The notes: generated by a model not told the origin, from the sequence alone. A DNA stretch of 64,000 bases from Siphonodentalium dalli (GCA_032622095.1 CP136062.1:154996875-155060874); one strand, 5' to 3'; counted from the first letter of the stretch, positions 24,182 to 33,961 are shown. A program made the numbers and translations.

Positions 24182-25177
24182 ATGTAAGGGTGACTAAATA
24201 TAATATTGTATACAATATGTATGAAAAATGGTAAATATGGTATATTTGCCTATACCCAGGATGATATTGGAACCATAACTATGGATGTAAAACTGACTAA
24301 GGTATTGAATTATAGCTATATATTTATTCAGCCATAGAACCGCAACATTTTGTACACTTGAAGTACGATTCTTGATACTCCTTATGTTTATAGAATTTTC
24401 CTATTCGTATTGTCCAATATTTATTACAGTAGCACAGAAACCAGTCACTCCCAATATGCTATTTCACAGAACGTTTCTCTAATATCGCTTTTTTGATGTC
24501 ATCACCATATGAAGACATATTGTACCATAGATCCTTGTCCATATAAATTCCATATTTAATTGGCAAAATACCATCTTATAATTGCCATATGTTTATTTTC
24601 ACCCTTTTCTTCAGTAACTGTTAGGTATCTCTGTTGGCCATACATTGGTTTCACAATCTTCTGGTGATATAGCTCCATGCTTCGCAATGGTTTCTCAGCA
24701 AGTGATGGGGAGTATGTGATTTGGGGTGTGGGGGTGGCTACCCCGGGATGGTCGATAGCCCCTTTCCTTCACCCCAGTGACTGTGATGTCAAATGCACCT
24801 CATTTATATATCTTAATATTAACCAATGGCAAACACTTATATGTGACATGTTTGGACAAGTCCAGTAATACTTCTCTGACTCTTTCCAGGAATATAAACA
24901 CACCTTCTCAAACCTAATGTTTTAGTACAATGTTCCAAAGTATTAGTGTATAACTCATCTTAACCTTTGATATAAGGTAGTCCACCTCCTCAAGTTGCTA
25001 GTGTGTAAATGTATGTTCCAAATTGTGCCGCTGCCATTACAGCAACTAAAATAAGAAAAACAACGACAACAACCAAACTAACATCAACAACAGCATCAAA
25101 AAGCAACCACAGCAACAACAATTACAACAATATGGTGAACGATTTGGTATGAAACTGGTTGCATGAAAAATATCTGG
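24182..25177. other. Unique centre of the palindrome (996 bp)
   Basis: The only non-duplicated part of the 17.7-kb element. It is AT-rich, with a CAA/ACA-rich low-complexity stretch at about 25040-25135. The longest open frame (24677-24868) has no recognisable motif and looks random. I see no gene, tRNA or inverted symmetry within it. Confidence 0.6.
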
Positions 25178-27770
25178 CATATTTTTTTGTCATAAAAAAC
25201 GGCGCGCCCCCCTCCCCCCATCCCCCTTTTTTTGGTCAGGGTTTCATCCGGACAGGGGGAGGTGTTTAGGGGTGGGGTTTAATGAGGTCCGCGTTAAGTC
25301 GACTTACACATACATACTAGTTTCCCCGTTTGACTAGACCGCGATTATAAAATGAGTCATTTCATAACACGAAATTAGTTTAAAATTCGTTCCGATATTA
25401 GTGTTTTCAAATTCGCGTTTATAAAAGTAGTCATTTTGCATTGTCATACTTCGTCAAATATAACGTTTTTTATATTCCAAATATAGTGATAATAGCGTTT
25501 AAAATTTTATCAAATAGCCGTTTTTTTAATCACATATTACGCGTTTGTAAAATGGTCCATTTCATAACACGAAATTGACCATAAATAATGATATTCGAAA
25601 TAAAAAAATGTGTACTTTTAACTATTTTTGAAGTTTTTGAACCTCGCGTTTTGTGGTGACATCACTCAGATTAAAAGATATGCCTAACGTATTGGGAGTA
25701 CATTCTTTACTTTTATGTGATTGGTCTATGTATCAGAATGTCGGAATGAAGTAATGTCATGGACGAACCTTACTGCACAGCTATATCATATCTATGTGTT
25801 TTACCGAAGAGATACATCTGAGAGTGAGTGTCTGAGAATACATGTATACCAGGCATATTAAAACAAATAGTATGCATACCTGACACGCATCGTTAGTTAG
25901 CAGATGGTCCATTAAGAACACAACAGCAACACCAGACATGACATTGACAGCTGATCGAACTACGTGTATAGGAGAAGTAACGTGGAGAAATTAGAGAAAT
26001 TACAGTGTTTAAGATTCAATAAAGGTTATCGAAATGTCAGTTAGAGGGGGGCATTGGGGTGAGAAATCTCGTTTGACATTCATCAGAAAAGAACTGCTGA
26101 TTGTTGCCATTCACGAATATTGCATGAAAATACAGGGAAAATCATAACTCGATAGTTAGTATCTAATTCAAGTGTATGTGATGATAGCATGAATAAGCTT
26201 CTAGACACACATCGGCTATAGTAAAGTATTGTGATATACACGGTATTTTTAAAATAATTATTACATTAAATGATAAAAAATACATGTAATGCCAGTTATG
26301 ATATGTACACAATAAAATTGAGTCATAGTAAAGAGAGTGCATAATTAAGAAACACTCCTAACATCAATGGAGCATTTAATATACATGCACAGTATATACC
26401 CTAGACAGCACCATGTGCAACCGATTAGGTATCATATAATGACTGAACCATCATATACAACCAAAATCAAACTCCCTTGTTGGCGAAAACACAGGCCTGA
26501 TTAGCACGTTTGATCCCAGACATGTCATTTCGTTTGATAAATGGCCGTTTCGATATAGTTTTGTGTGAAATACCACGTTTGCTAACATTGTACGTGATTT
26601 AACAGTGAAAATGACACTTAATTTACGTCATAACGTATTTATATGTAACGGATTTGCTTCAAGAAACATGGAAACGCGTTCATATGCATAAATCAGTAAT
26701 GTGCGCATTAAATGGTAATGAAAATGTACACTGTGTGAACCGCCATAGACATGAGAACTATTACAAATTTATGAGTTGTCTCGCTTGTTTTAGTTGCATA
26801 CATGATGTAATAAGTTCAGTTACCACCAATAAAGCAGTATTGACGAATTATTTTCAATATATTATCGAGTTTAGATTAAATTTCTACTAACAATGCTATA
26901 AATTAACAACAATAAAGATAAAGGAACGATTAACGAATACATCGTTATATAATAGAGCGTTTTGACAAGAAAATATGGAATTAATATACACATGTGTTCA
27001 CATAGTAGGCCTTTTGTGGCATGAGGCTGTGGGTAATGTTTCCTCTGTATAACAGACTATATTTATAGGTGTTACAATACATATCATTGATGAAAAGAAT
27101 ACATGAAGTAAGTATTTATATACTAGTCTACATCAAATGGGTCCTTTGGTTTTGCCATGTAATGGAGATTTTAGAGTAATAATATGAATGAACTATGGCT
27201 GGAATACATAAAGTTGGTGCACAGATGTTTTCATTCCGGTTGTCCTTGTATTATATAGTTAAATCCATCAACGGATTTTGATTGGCTGTTATAAATATTA
27301 TGATAAGAACTAAATACTTCATTGATCGCTATTAGATATCAAATGCTCACTAGGTACGTGCAAATTTAGGGCCACAGATTGCGTGATTTTGCATCATGAC
27401 GTGAAACTCGTGTCCAAGGACCTGTCAGTTAGCGGATTTCCTCGAATAAACAGAGGGTTTTGTAAATTGGGAATTATGGTTCCAACTCAACCAGTCTGTT
27501 GTATAGTGACCTATTTAATGAGTCATTCGTTGTCTTCTCGCATTAATTCCCCTCATAAGGTCACTACTTTCGAATCCACGCATTGCGATGAAATTGTTCA
27601 GCCTGGAAATTTTCCATCTGTAAAAAGAAAAATAAGTACATCTATATAAACAATAATAATAATGTTAATACAGCAGCCAATGAACGTGTTTCTATATATT
27701 ACCATTGTTATAAGGCTTGAACTAACATTTACAGGTTCATACTGATTGTCAGGGTGGGGGAGAAATAACA
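25178..27770. other. Inner part of right arm, no convincing gene
   Basis: Mirror of 21600-24181. Short frames at 26654-26890 and 27383-27649 match no domain I know. The second overlaps the 10-bp arm-specific insertion, which changes its length between arms, arguing against a conserved protein. Confidence 0.45.
27645..27650 (+). promoter_or_regulatory. Candidate TATA box of BIR-RING gene, right arm
   Basis: TATAAA 125 bp upstream of the BIR-RING start codon, within AT-rich sequence. It is plausible but could be chance. The mirror is at 21718-21723. Confidence 0.3.
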
Positions 27771-27774
27771 GGTG

Positions 27775-28500
27775 ATGGATATCCCGCCGCACGCCGCTGA
27801 TTCGAGCGATAATAGTGTAAGCACGATACCAGAACTTTTAAACGTGTATGGTCTTACTGTGGCTTGGAAACCGTCATACCCAGAGTATCGAAATTTTCAC
27901 TCGAGATTAGCTTCTTTCGTAAACTGGACCTCGCCCGTGGAGGCTGCTAAAATAGCTGGAGCTGGTTTCTTTTTCACAAAGACCGCTGATAAAACCATAT
28001 GTTATAGTTGCGGATGTAGGTTGTGGCAATGGGAAAAGAGAGATGATCCTCGAACTGAACATTACCGTTTCTTTCCAAATTGTAGCTATCTCAATTATTT
28101 GCAACGTTTCCTGCCTGAAGATAGGTATAAACAGTGGAACAGACCGAGATATTTAATGGAAATCCCCGATGTACCAGCAAATGTTTCATTGCAACGTCCC
28201 GTGGATAGTGCCTCTGTTCAAGACATGAATACATTTTCAGTAGATGACCTTACCGTTAATTTCGAAGAAATGACTGAAATAAACGATGAGAGACTGTCTG
28301 GTTCCTATGAAGATGACTGGCCTGATACGGCAGTAGACGATTCTGAAGAATGCAAATGTATCATTTGTCTAGAGAAAAATAAAAACTGTGTGCTTTTACC
28401 ATGTGGACACGTAGCAATGTGTGGCATGTGCGCGCTCGGTTCTGAGACTTGTCCCTTGTGCAGAAGCGTAGTGCGTGCCTATGCCAAAACTTTTGGTTAA
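27775..28500 (+). CDS. BIR-RING inhibitor-of-apoptosis protein, right-arm copy
   Basis: 241 residues, same as the left-arm copy except Leu at residue 207 inside the RING. BIR ligands C76, C79, H96, C103 and all eight RING ligands are intact. The linker (about 110-190) is acidic and low in structure. As a single-BIR protein of 241 residues it is compact, like short invertebrate and viral IAPs. The start chosen is the ATG directly after an in-frame GTG. No AATAAA follows within the 326 bp before the PC4-like gene, so the two may share a transcript end. The absence of introns suggests retroposed or viral ancestry; this is inference. Confidence 0.9.
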   Translation: MDIPPHAADSSDNSVSTIPELLNVYGLTVAWKPSYPEYRNFHSRLASFVNWTSPVEAAKIAGAGFFFTKTADKTICYSCGCRLWQWEKRDDPRTEHYRFFPNCSYLNYLQRFLPEDRYKQWNRPRYLMEIPDVPANVSLQRPVDSASVQDMNTFSVDDLTVNFEEMTEINDERLSGSYEDDWPDTAVDDSEECKCIICLEKNKNCVLLPCGHVAMCGMCALGSETCPLCRSVVRAYAKTFG

Positions 28501-28748
28501 ATGATTCATACCTGCGTTATGAATACCCTGAATCACGGTTGCGTGTCATTTCCGGCCCTTTCCTATAGGCCGAGACAGTTTACCACGAAACCCCTTTATT
28601 CTGTATTTAGCTAATGTACTTCCGAGCCACTGTCTGAGAGTTCCCTCTGATCGAAACATGATTGGCCCTTCCATATTTGACTAATACGATTCCGGGGGGC
28701 AATCTGATTGATTATATACTTTGAAACGGTTGTGATGGGACCGCCCAA

Positions 28749-28769
28749 TGACGTCATATAGGGTATAAA
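28749..28769 (+). promoter_or_regulatory. CRE plus TATA promoter of PC4-like gene, right arm
   Basis: A full palindromic CRE, TGACGTCA (28749-28756), is followed by TATAAA (28764-28769). A possible initiator TCAGTT lies at 28799-28804, just before the PC4-like ATG at 28827. The compact layout resembles viral or stress-inducible promoters; binding by CREB/ATF factors is inferred from the motif only. Confidence 0.6.
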
Positions 28770-28826
28770 CGTAATACATCCACGCGCCTCCGACATTTTC
28801 AGTTCAGCGTTCATCGAAACGACACC

Positions 28827-29348
28827 ATGAATTCTAAAATTTTCACAAAACACTTAGGACGGGATAGATACCTTACCGTCGGTGAATATAAAAGCATCAA
28901 AAATATAGACATCAGAATATGGAACGATGGGAAGTTTCCTACTAAATTCGGCGCCTGCCTGCGATTACAACAGTGGCTGGAATTAGCTGATAACGCACAG
29001 AAAGTGTATGAACATTTACAAAGCAGATCTTCTTTGGAAAGGATACATATCGGACATAATGAACACGTGACTTATGATCATGAACACCGTGTTGTACATA
29101 TCCGAAAATTCTTTTACCCGAAAGACAGTGAGACACTTTGCCCTACGAAGACAGGTGTAACTCTCAACCACTCAGAATTTGAACAGTTGATGTCCACCAT
29201 TAATGACGTCACTGTGGCTGTACCGGAACTACAAACTTTAGTACCCTGCTACATGCAAGAGGATCATAAAAAAAATCAGCTTGGCTTTTTAATGTGTAGT
29301 TTCTGTTCACCGGAATTATGCAAAACATATACACCTGATTCGTTTTAA
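28827..29348 (+). CDS. Double PC4-like domain protein, right-arm copy
   Basis: 173 residues, identical to the left-arm protein. Two PC4/p15-like modules (about 11-60 and 75-128) each have a basic beta-strand segment (NIDIRIW; VHIRKFF), a P-T-K turn and a following helix (LRLQQWLELA; LNHSEFEQLM). Human PC4 has one such domain and dimerises to bind ssDNA; two modules in one chain could mimic the dimer. AATAAA signals at 29370-29375 and 29395-29400 follow the stop codon closely. Assignment rests on pattern recognition, not a search. Confidence 0.75.
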   Translation: MNSKIFTKHLGRDRYLTVGEYKSIKNIDIRIWNDGKFPTKFGACLRLQQWLELADNAQKVYEHLQSRSSLERIHIGHNEHVTYDHEHRVVHIRKFFYPKDSETLCPTKTGVTLNHSEFEQLMSTINDVTVAVPELQTLVPCYMQEDHKKNQLGFLMCSFCSPELCKTYTPDSF

Positions 29349-29369
29349 ACTGTAATTATTATGTAATGT

Positions 29370-29400
29370 AATAAATGGATTGTGTTTGATAAATAATAAA
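29370..29400 (+). terminator. Polyadenylation signals of PC4-like gene
   Basis: Two AATAAA hexamers (29370-29375 and 29395-29400), 22 and 47 bp after the stop codon. The mirrored pair follows the left-arm gene at about 19968-19998. Confidence 0.6.
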
Positions 29401-30068
29401 ATGTGTAAATTATTAAAAGATGCGTTCAGTTTTACTGCTATGGAAAAGCCGACCCACGTGTAGAAAACCATGTCGAAATTATTCTCTGGCATGACCTTCT
29501 TCGATTATCTTGTGATTTTTGTAATAACACTACAGAATGAGAATGACTTGAGAAATACCACGACACGACCAAACTCTGCACCTCGTTCTGTAGTTTTATC
29601 ACTTAAAAACAAAATAGCGGCCATGTTTTTCGTATGATTCGAACTAAAATCTCGTGATAACATCTGAGTGACGTCGGGCACGTACTCGCCAAATTGCATA
29701 ATGATTGGTGGAAACATGAGCCCACTATGACACTTTAAAATTCGAAGTGCATTTATGACTTAAATAAAAGATGACAACTGGAGGCCAAGTTTCTCAACCG
29801 AGAACCCGTGGTTCGGCGTGAATTAAGCCTGACATTTTATTTTAAATATCTAAAATTCGAAATAGTCTGGCAGCCATGTTATTGAAAAATATTCGAACCA
29901 AAATATGGTGCTGACCTCTAAGTGACGTCTGGCACGCACGTGACAAATTTCATAATGATAAGATAGAAAATGAGAACATAATGGTACTTTTTTTTACTTG
30001 AAGGTAAGTGACCACTCTGTTATAATGCTACTGTCGTTTAACATAGATTTGCGACATCACTGCCAGCG

Positions 30069-30480
30069 GTGTTCTTGAATTTTACTATTTTATGGCTAAA
30101 TAATTTGGTTGATCATACAGACGACACCCCCTGTCCGATCGTCACCAGATTCCACAACGATCTTCTGGATAACCAGGGTGAGGGTAATCTAATTTTCCCG
30201 AATTTCGTTAAAAAACATTACCACAGGCAGCAATTTGGTATCTTACTGTTTGATCCTATTTTGCATGACTGAATTGTTTAGCAACTGTACAGACATATCC
30301 CTCATCTGATAGTCACCACACTTTATATTGATCTTCGGGCTGACAACTAGATGGGAGCTATCGAATGCTTTGAAATTTTTTGGAAAACATTGTCGCCAGC
30401 AGTCATCTTCTATTTTGGTTTTTATATACATGTATATCTCTTCATTCGGATAGCCAGTATTACGTAGGTACTTCAACTTT
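30069..30480 (+). repeat. Two diverged copies of a ~110-bp unit, right arm
   Basis: About 30130-30235 and 30300-30420 share GAT.GTCACCA, GATCTTC.GG and AAAACATT with a following CAG, in order. One copy sits in an open frame (30069-30272), but the second copy has stops in the same phase, so coding is doubtful. The left-arm mirror is at about 18890-19300. Confidence 0.45.
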
Positions 30481-31946
30481 CCGCATTCCTGTCATCATTT
30501 GAAATATAAAAATTTACCTGATACATGCACCCTTCAAAATTTGTTTCGTCATATCTATTTTAATGACCCGTATGGTAATATTGATACAGATATATTTGTC
30601 AAACATTTCTTTGTACAATATACAGGTATTTAGTTTGTAACTAAATCTAGAAATATATAATAGTAGCTGGTGGACCCTACTTCGTCCGGGATGTTTCCCT
30701 CTGATTTTCGGAGAATTGCGCGATTTAACCTTGAATTTACCATTTTAAAGGTGAACGTCATGTCGGGGTCACGATTTGACCCGCCCAAAACACATTTAAT
30801 GTATGTGACCCTAAATGCGTTCAGTTGTATGTTCAAATATCTATGGGTAAGGCGTTGATTGATTCCTGATAGTTCGATTATATACACCATATTGTAAAGT
30901 GGTAGTTAGAGAAAAAGTATAACGAATGTTAGAGATGATTTAATCAAGTTTGCCATTGAAATAACAGTGTACCATTAGTCGGGATACATAGCTTAAAGGG
31001 GCCACATACAGGTATTTTAAACGGACCATATACGATGCCATTATGAAATTATGAAGGAATTTTCAATACTAGTCAAATAGAATGTTGTGGAATTTCCACA
31101 TGTAGAATGTTCCAGAAAAATTGCGTGGTTGAAGATTACATGTGTCCAATGAGCGGGGAGTGAGTCGTTAGGGTTCACACAAAGATTGCATTGAAATTCC
31201 AATGACTCAGGTGTTGCACCTGAAGTAAGTATTGGTTATTTACTAGCAGCACCAAACATCGATACGAACGTCTCCAAGGTTATGAAACACACATAACCCC
31301 GTGAGAGCTTTCCGATTAATGACAGCAAGCCATATTTCCGACTAAATCCTGAAAATACCAATAATTCTGTTGTGGATAAGGGGTCGATTAATTAGGGCAT
31401 TACTGTATGTGATCTATGTGCATGAAATATATAGCCATAAAACAACACACCTCTACGCCTGGCTCTCTCTCTCTCTCTCTGCCCCTCTCTCTTTCTTCCG
31501 CTACTCTTTTATGTTTGCTAGAGTATGAGAGGGGCCTCGTTTGGTTACATACGACCATGAAAGTAATATTACCTGTATACAGATCATTTACTTTACTAAA
31601 GGGGAATATTCAAGAAGGTAGATAACTCGAGGGTTTAATATATTGCGAGAAAGACGAGACCTTAGCTTTGTTGCCTCTGTCAGCACACTTAATGACATGT
31701 GTTTGTGATGAAGGTTATAGCGCATCGGGCGAGAGATGTTAATCTTTTTAATAATGTGGATTCAAACAGCAGAGCAATGGCTGGAGAATGTGAAGCTTCG
31801 AAATTTGCAGAATGATTCCATTAATCTATTCTGTGAATGATTGTGCAATACTTTACCATGAGATTAAACCAGACGCTCTTCAAATGTCTTCAAATGAGAA
31901 CATGTTATGGGGACCATGGACTTGAGCGATTCAAACTGAAGCTTAT

Positions 31947-32142
31947 ATGGCGAACATTCCAAATGCATTGGCAGAGCATGTGATACAAGTGCTTTTGATA
32001 AACAGACAGTGCGTTGTCGATTCTAATGAGTTTACTGCCCAACTGTCAGGTCACGTGACGACTTTGAGAATATTATATTATAGGAGATACCCTCTGTTAT
32101 TGTTTTTTCACATTCTAGAAAATTCTTGTTTCCTAGAGGTAA
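31947..32142 (+). other. Possible small exon, unassigned (also left arm 17227-17423)
   Basis: An ATG opens a frame of about 65 codons (MANIPNALAEHVIQVLLINR at its start) ending at a good splice-donor-like CTAGAG|GTAATC near 32139. I recognise no domain, and no downstream exon is evident before the element terminus. It could be a short exon of an element gene or a chance frame. Confidence 0.2.
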
Positions 32143-32230
32143 TCTGCATATGTATTATTAGATATTTTGAAATATATATATGGTCGATGCGCTAAATGAT
32201 TTCTGAGAATTTGTTTACAGGGATACACCA

Positions 32231-32251
32231 GAGAGAGAGAGACATAGAGAT

Positions 32252-32294
<43 letters not shown>

Positions 32295-32305
32295 GAAGAG
32301 AGAGA
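32231..32305. repeat. GA microsatellite, right arm
   Basis: Mirror of the CT run at 17063-17145, with different length and interruptions. Confidence 0.85.
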
Positions 32306-33357
32306 TAAAGGGGATGAGATGCTGGGAGAGGGGGTAGTTGTGAGAAGTATTCCATAATTGAGTTGAGTTGATACGTAATGATACGTAATATGTAAAGATT
32401 TGTAAGGCAGAACGATTAAAGAAAGCATATAGAGCACCAGAAGAGATATATTTTAATAAATATTATTAACAGATGTGGAATTCAAGAGAATAGTGTACCG
32501 CCAGTCTGAACCGATTAGTGTGTATCTGTTTGTGAAAATGTATAATGATCGGTGTCCCTACATACTTCATAAATGCTTTAAGTTGGATTGCCAGGAAAAT
32601 CTATGAAGTGATGGTCTCATACACTCATCCCCCCCACTCTATTCACAAACCCCTTGCACAGAAGCCGTTAGGAACATGCATTTTTCAATAACAGACATGT
32701 TGATCTGTATCGTGGCAGTTAATGACTTAAACGTGTGTTTAATTACGAAGCTTCGAGAATCTGTCTGCCTGTTGTGTTGTGTGCGGAAACAAATCGCTGT
32801 GATTTAGTTTATTGGATATTGACAGGTGTTTTATCCCCCGGTGCATTTTGATTTATTCCTGAGAATTCGATTACAGGTATCAAATTAAAGGAAACACATA
32901 CGACACAGGTATGAAACGTAAAGGGATCATGTACTATGCCTTTGCAATTATGAAGGGATTTTTAATAGGGTCCAGAAAAGTGGATATATCGGAGAAGGTT
33001 CCAGAACTGCTGGGCCAATAAGCGTGGAGTCAGCCGGTAGGGTTCATCCGGAAGTATTGCATCAGATTCCAATGACTCAGGCGTTGCGCCGGAAGTAAGG
33101 GATTGCGTTAGATTGTAATGACTCATTACACCATCATTGTCAAATATACTTCGTACCTGATGAACAGTATACACGACGTACTTCGATGACGGAAGTATAC
33201 GATTGCCCATTGTACAGTTCTCAAGGGCCCGAAAGCGTATACAACCATTGTCAAATAGCCACACCCACGAAGTACACATCCATATACCGAAGGACCCCCC
33301 ACAACCGTGACGTATACAAATACACACACGCGTATACTCAAACACCCACGCATCGCC

Positions 33358-33443
33358 ACGTCATACGGTGCGGGGGCGGTGGTACTTTGATCTTTGTTTA
33401 CATACAACGTCATTACGTCATACGGTGCGGGGGCGGGGTACCT
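33358..33443 (-). repeat. Subterminal GC-rich direct repeats with TGACGT, right end
   Basis: Mirror of 15926-16011: two ACGTCATACGGTGCGGGGGC blocks about 110 bp inside the right terminus, ending in GTAC and separated by a CRE half-site. Confidence 0.7.
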
Positions 33444-33556
33444 TCCTTTGATCTCCTTTGATGTCGGTAGACAATAGGGCAGTATAATATGTACCCGTAC
33501 TTCCAATGTACTTCTATAATGTACCTTTTTGTCCCCAAACCAGCGTCTATGCAGCA

Positions 33557-33562
33557 AGCCTG
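33557..33562. repeat. Right 6-bp target-site duplication AGCCTG
   Basis: Follows the terminal GCAGCA of the element directly and matches 15807-15812. Confidence 0.92.
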
Positions 33563-33742
33563 CAAGGGGCCTTGGTTTTCGTTGATATGGTTGTTGGGAG
33601 CAGCTCTGTGAGGAAGTGCATGTTGGATAAGATATCGCGAAAGAACGCATCCACCACACCTCAAAGAAAGCAAAGTGACCGACCGCTAGACAACTTATAT
33701 CGACACGCACCACACCACACATGGAGTGGAAATTACGTCTGA
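33563..33742 (+). pseudogene. 7TM receptor, 3' portion (rest of TM7 and tail)
   Basis: 59 codons and a stop that continue the receptor frame exactly where it stops at 15812. The sequence QGALVFVDMVVGSSSVRKC completes TM7, whose family pattern is LN-x-LQG. A basic, Ser/Thr-containing cytoplasmic tail follows. Without the insert the receptor frame would be 531 codons with no internal stop. In the present sequence this piece is open from an ATG inside the element (33506), which would add 17 element-encoded residues. AATAAA at 33956-33961 is the likely polyadenylation signal. Confidence 0.88.
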
Positions 33743-33754
33743 CCAGATGAACGG

Positions 33755-33924
33755 GAATCAATCCGAGACCGAGGATACTACATTGTGAATCAATCCGAGA
33801 CCGAGAATACTACATTATGAATCAATCCGAGACCGAGAATACTACATTGTGAATCAATCCGAGACCGAGAATACTACATTATGAATCAATCCGAGACCGA
33901 GAATACTACATTGTGAATCAATCC
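33755..33924. repeat. 32-bp tandem array in receptor 3' UTR
   Basis: Five full 32-bp units starting GAATCAATCCGAGACCGAG (33755, 33787, 33819, 33851, 33883) plus a 10-bp partial unit. Units end alternately ATTGT and ATTAT, so the real period is 64 bp for part of the array. Confidence 0.92.
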
Positions 33925-33955
33925 TATTCATAAATTTGCCCGTCAGTTGTCCTTG

Positions 33956-33961
33956 AATAAA
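33956..33961 (+). terminator. Polyadenylation signal of receptor gene
   Basis: AATAAA about 215 bp after the receptor stop codon, just beyond the tandem array. Confidence 0.5.

Larger units (their letters stand above)
15813..33556. mobile_element. 17.7-kb palindromic element carrying IAP and PC4-like genes
   Basis: 17,744 bp, beginning TGCTGCATAGACGCTGG and ending with its exact complement, between perfect AGCCTG duplications inside receptor codons. Two arms (15813-24181 and 25178-33556, 8,369 and 8,379 bp) are inverted copies around a 996-bp centre. Arm differences that I saw are sparse: single bases, microsatellite length and one 10-bp indel. Each arm encodes a BIR-RING protein and a double PC4-like protein. 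I find no transposase, integrase, DNA polymerase, capsid or ATPase frame, so mobilisation in trans is likely. A 6-bp duplication is typical of Polinton/Maverick elements and TG...CA of retroviral-type integrases, but Polinton ends are normally AG...CT, so no known class is a clean fit. It could be a new non-autonomous large element or the relic of a DNA virus that uses an integrase. Confidence 0.9.
25178..33556 (-). repeat. Right arm / terminal inverted repeat (8.38 kb)
   Basis: Reverse complement of 15813-24181, carrying a 10-bp insertion (CAAGGACCTG, near 27415-27424) absent from the left arm. It contains mirrored subterminal repeats, microsatellites and both genes, here on the plus strand. 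Confidence 0.92.

Noticed and set aside
26654-26890. 78-codon frame in both arms
   Set aside because: It lacks an ATG at its start and has no recognisable motif; conservation between arms only reflects the recent duplication.
15813-33556. Palindrome as a pure assembly or read-foldback artefact
   Set aside because: Both outer ends join the same host gene with a perfect 6-bp duplication and restored frame, and the arms carry a coherent 10-bp indel and base differences. An artefact at the centre alone cannot be excluded without reads.
15813-33556. Straight Polinton/Maverick call
   Set aside because: Only the 6-bp duplication fits. Termini are TG...CA and no Polinton core gene is visible.
15813-33556. 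Integrated mollusc herpesvirus
   Set aside because: BIR-RING proteins and large inverted repeats occur in such viruses, but the clean duplication, the small size and the absence of any core herpesvirus gene do not support it.
33755-33924. CRISPR-like array
   Set aside because: The 32-bp units are directly adjacent with no spacers, and the context is a eukaryotic 3' UTR.
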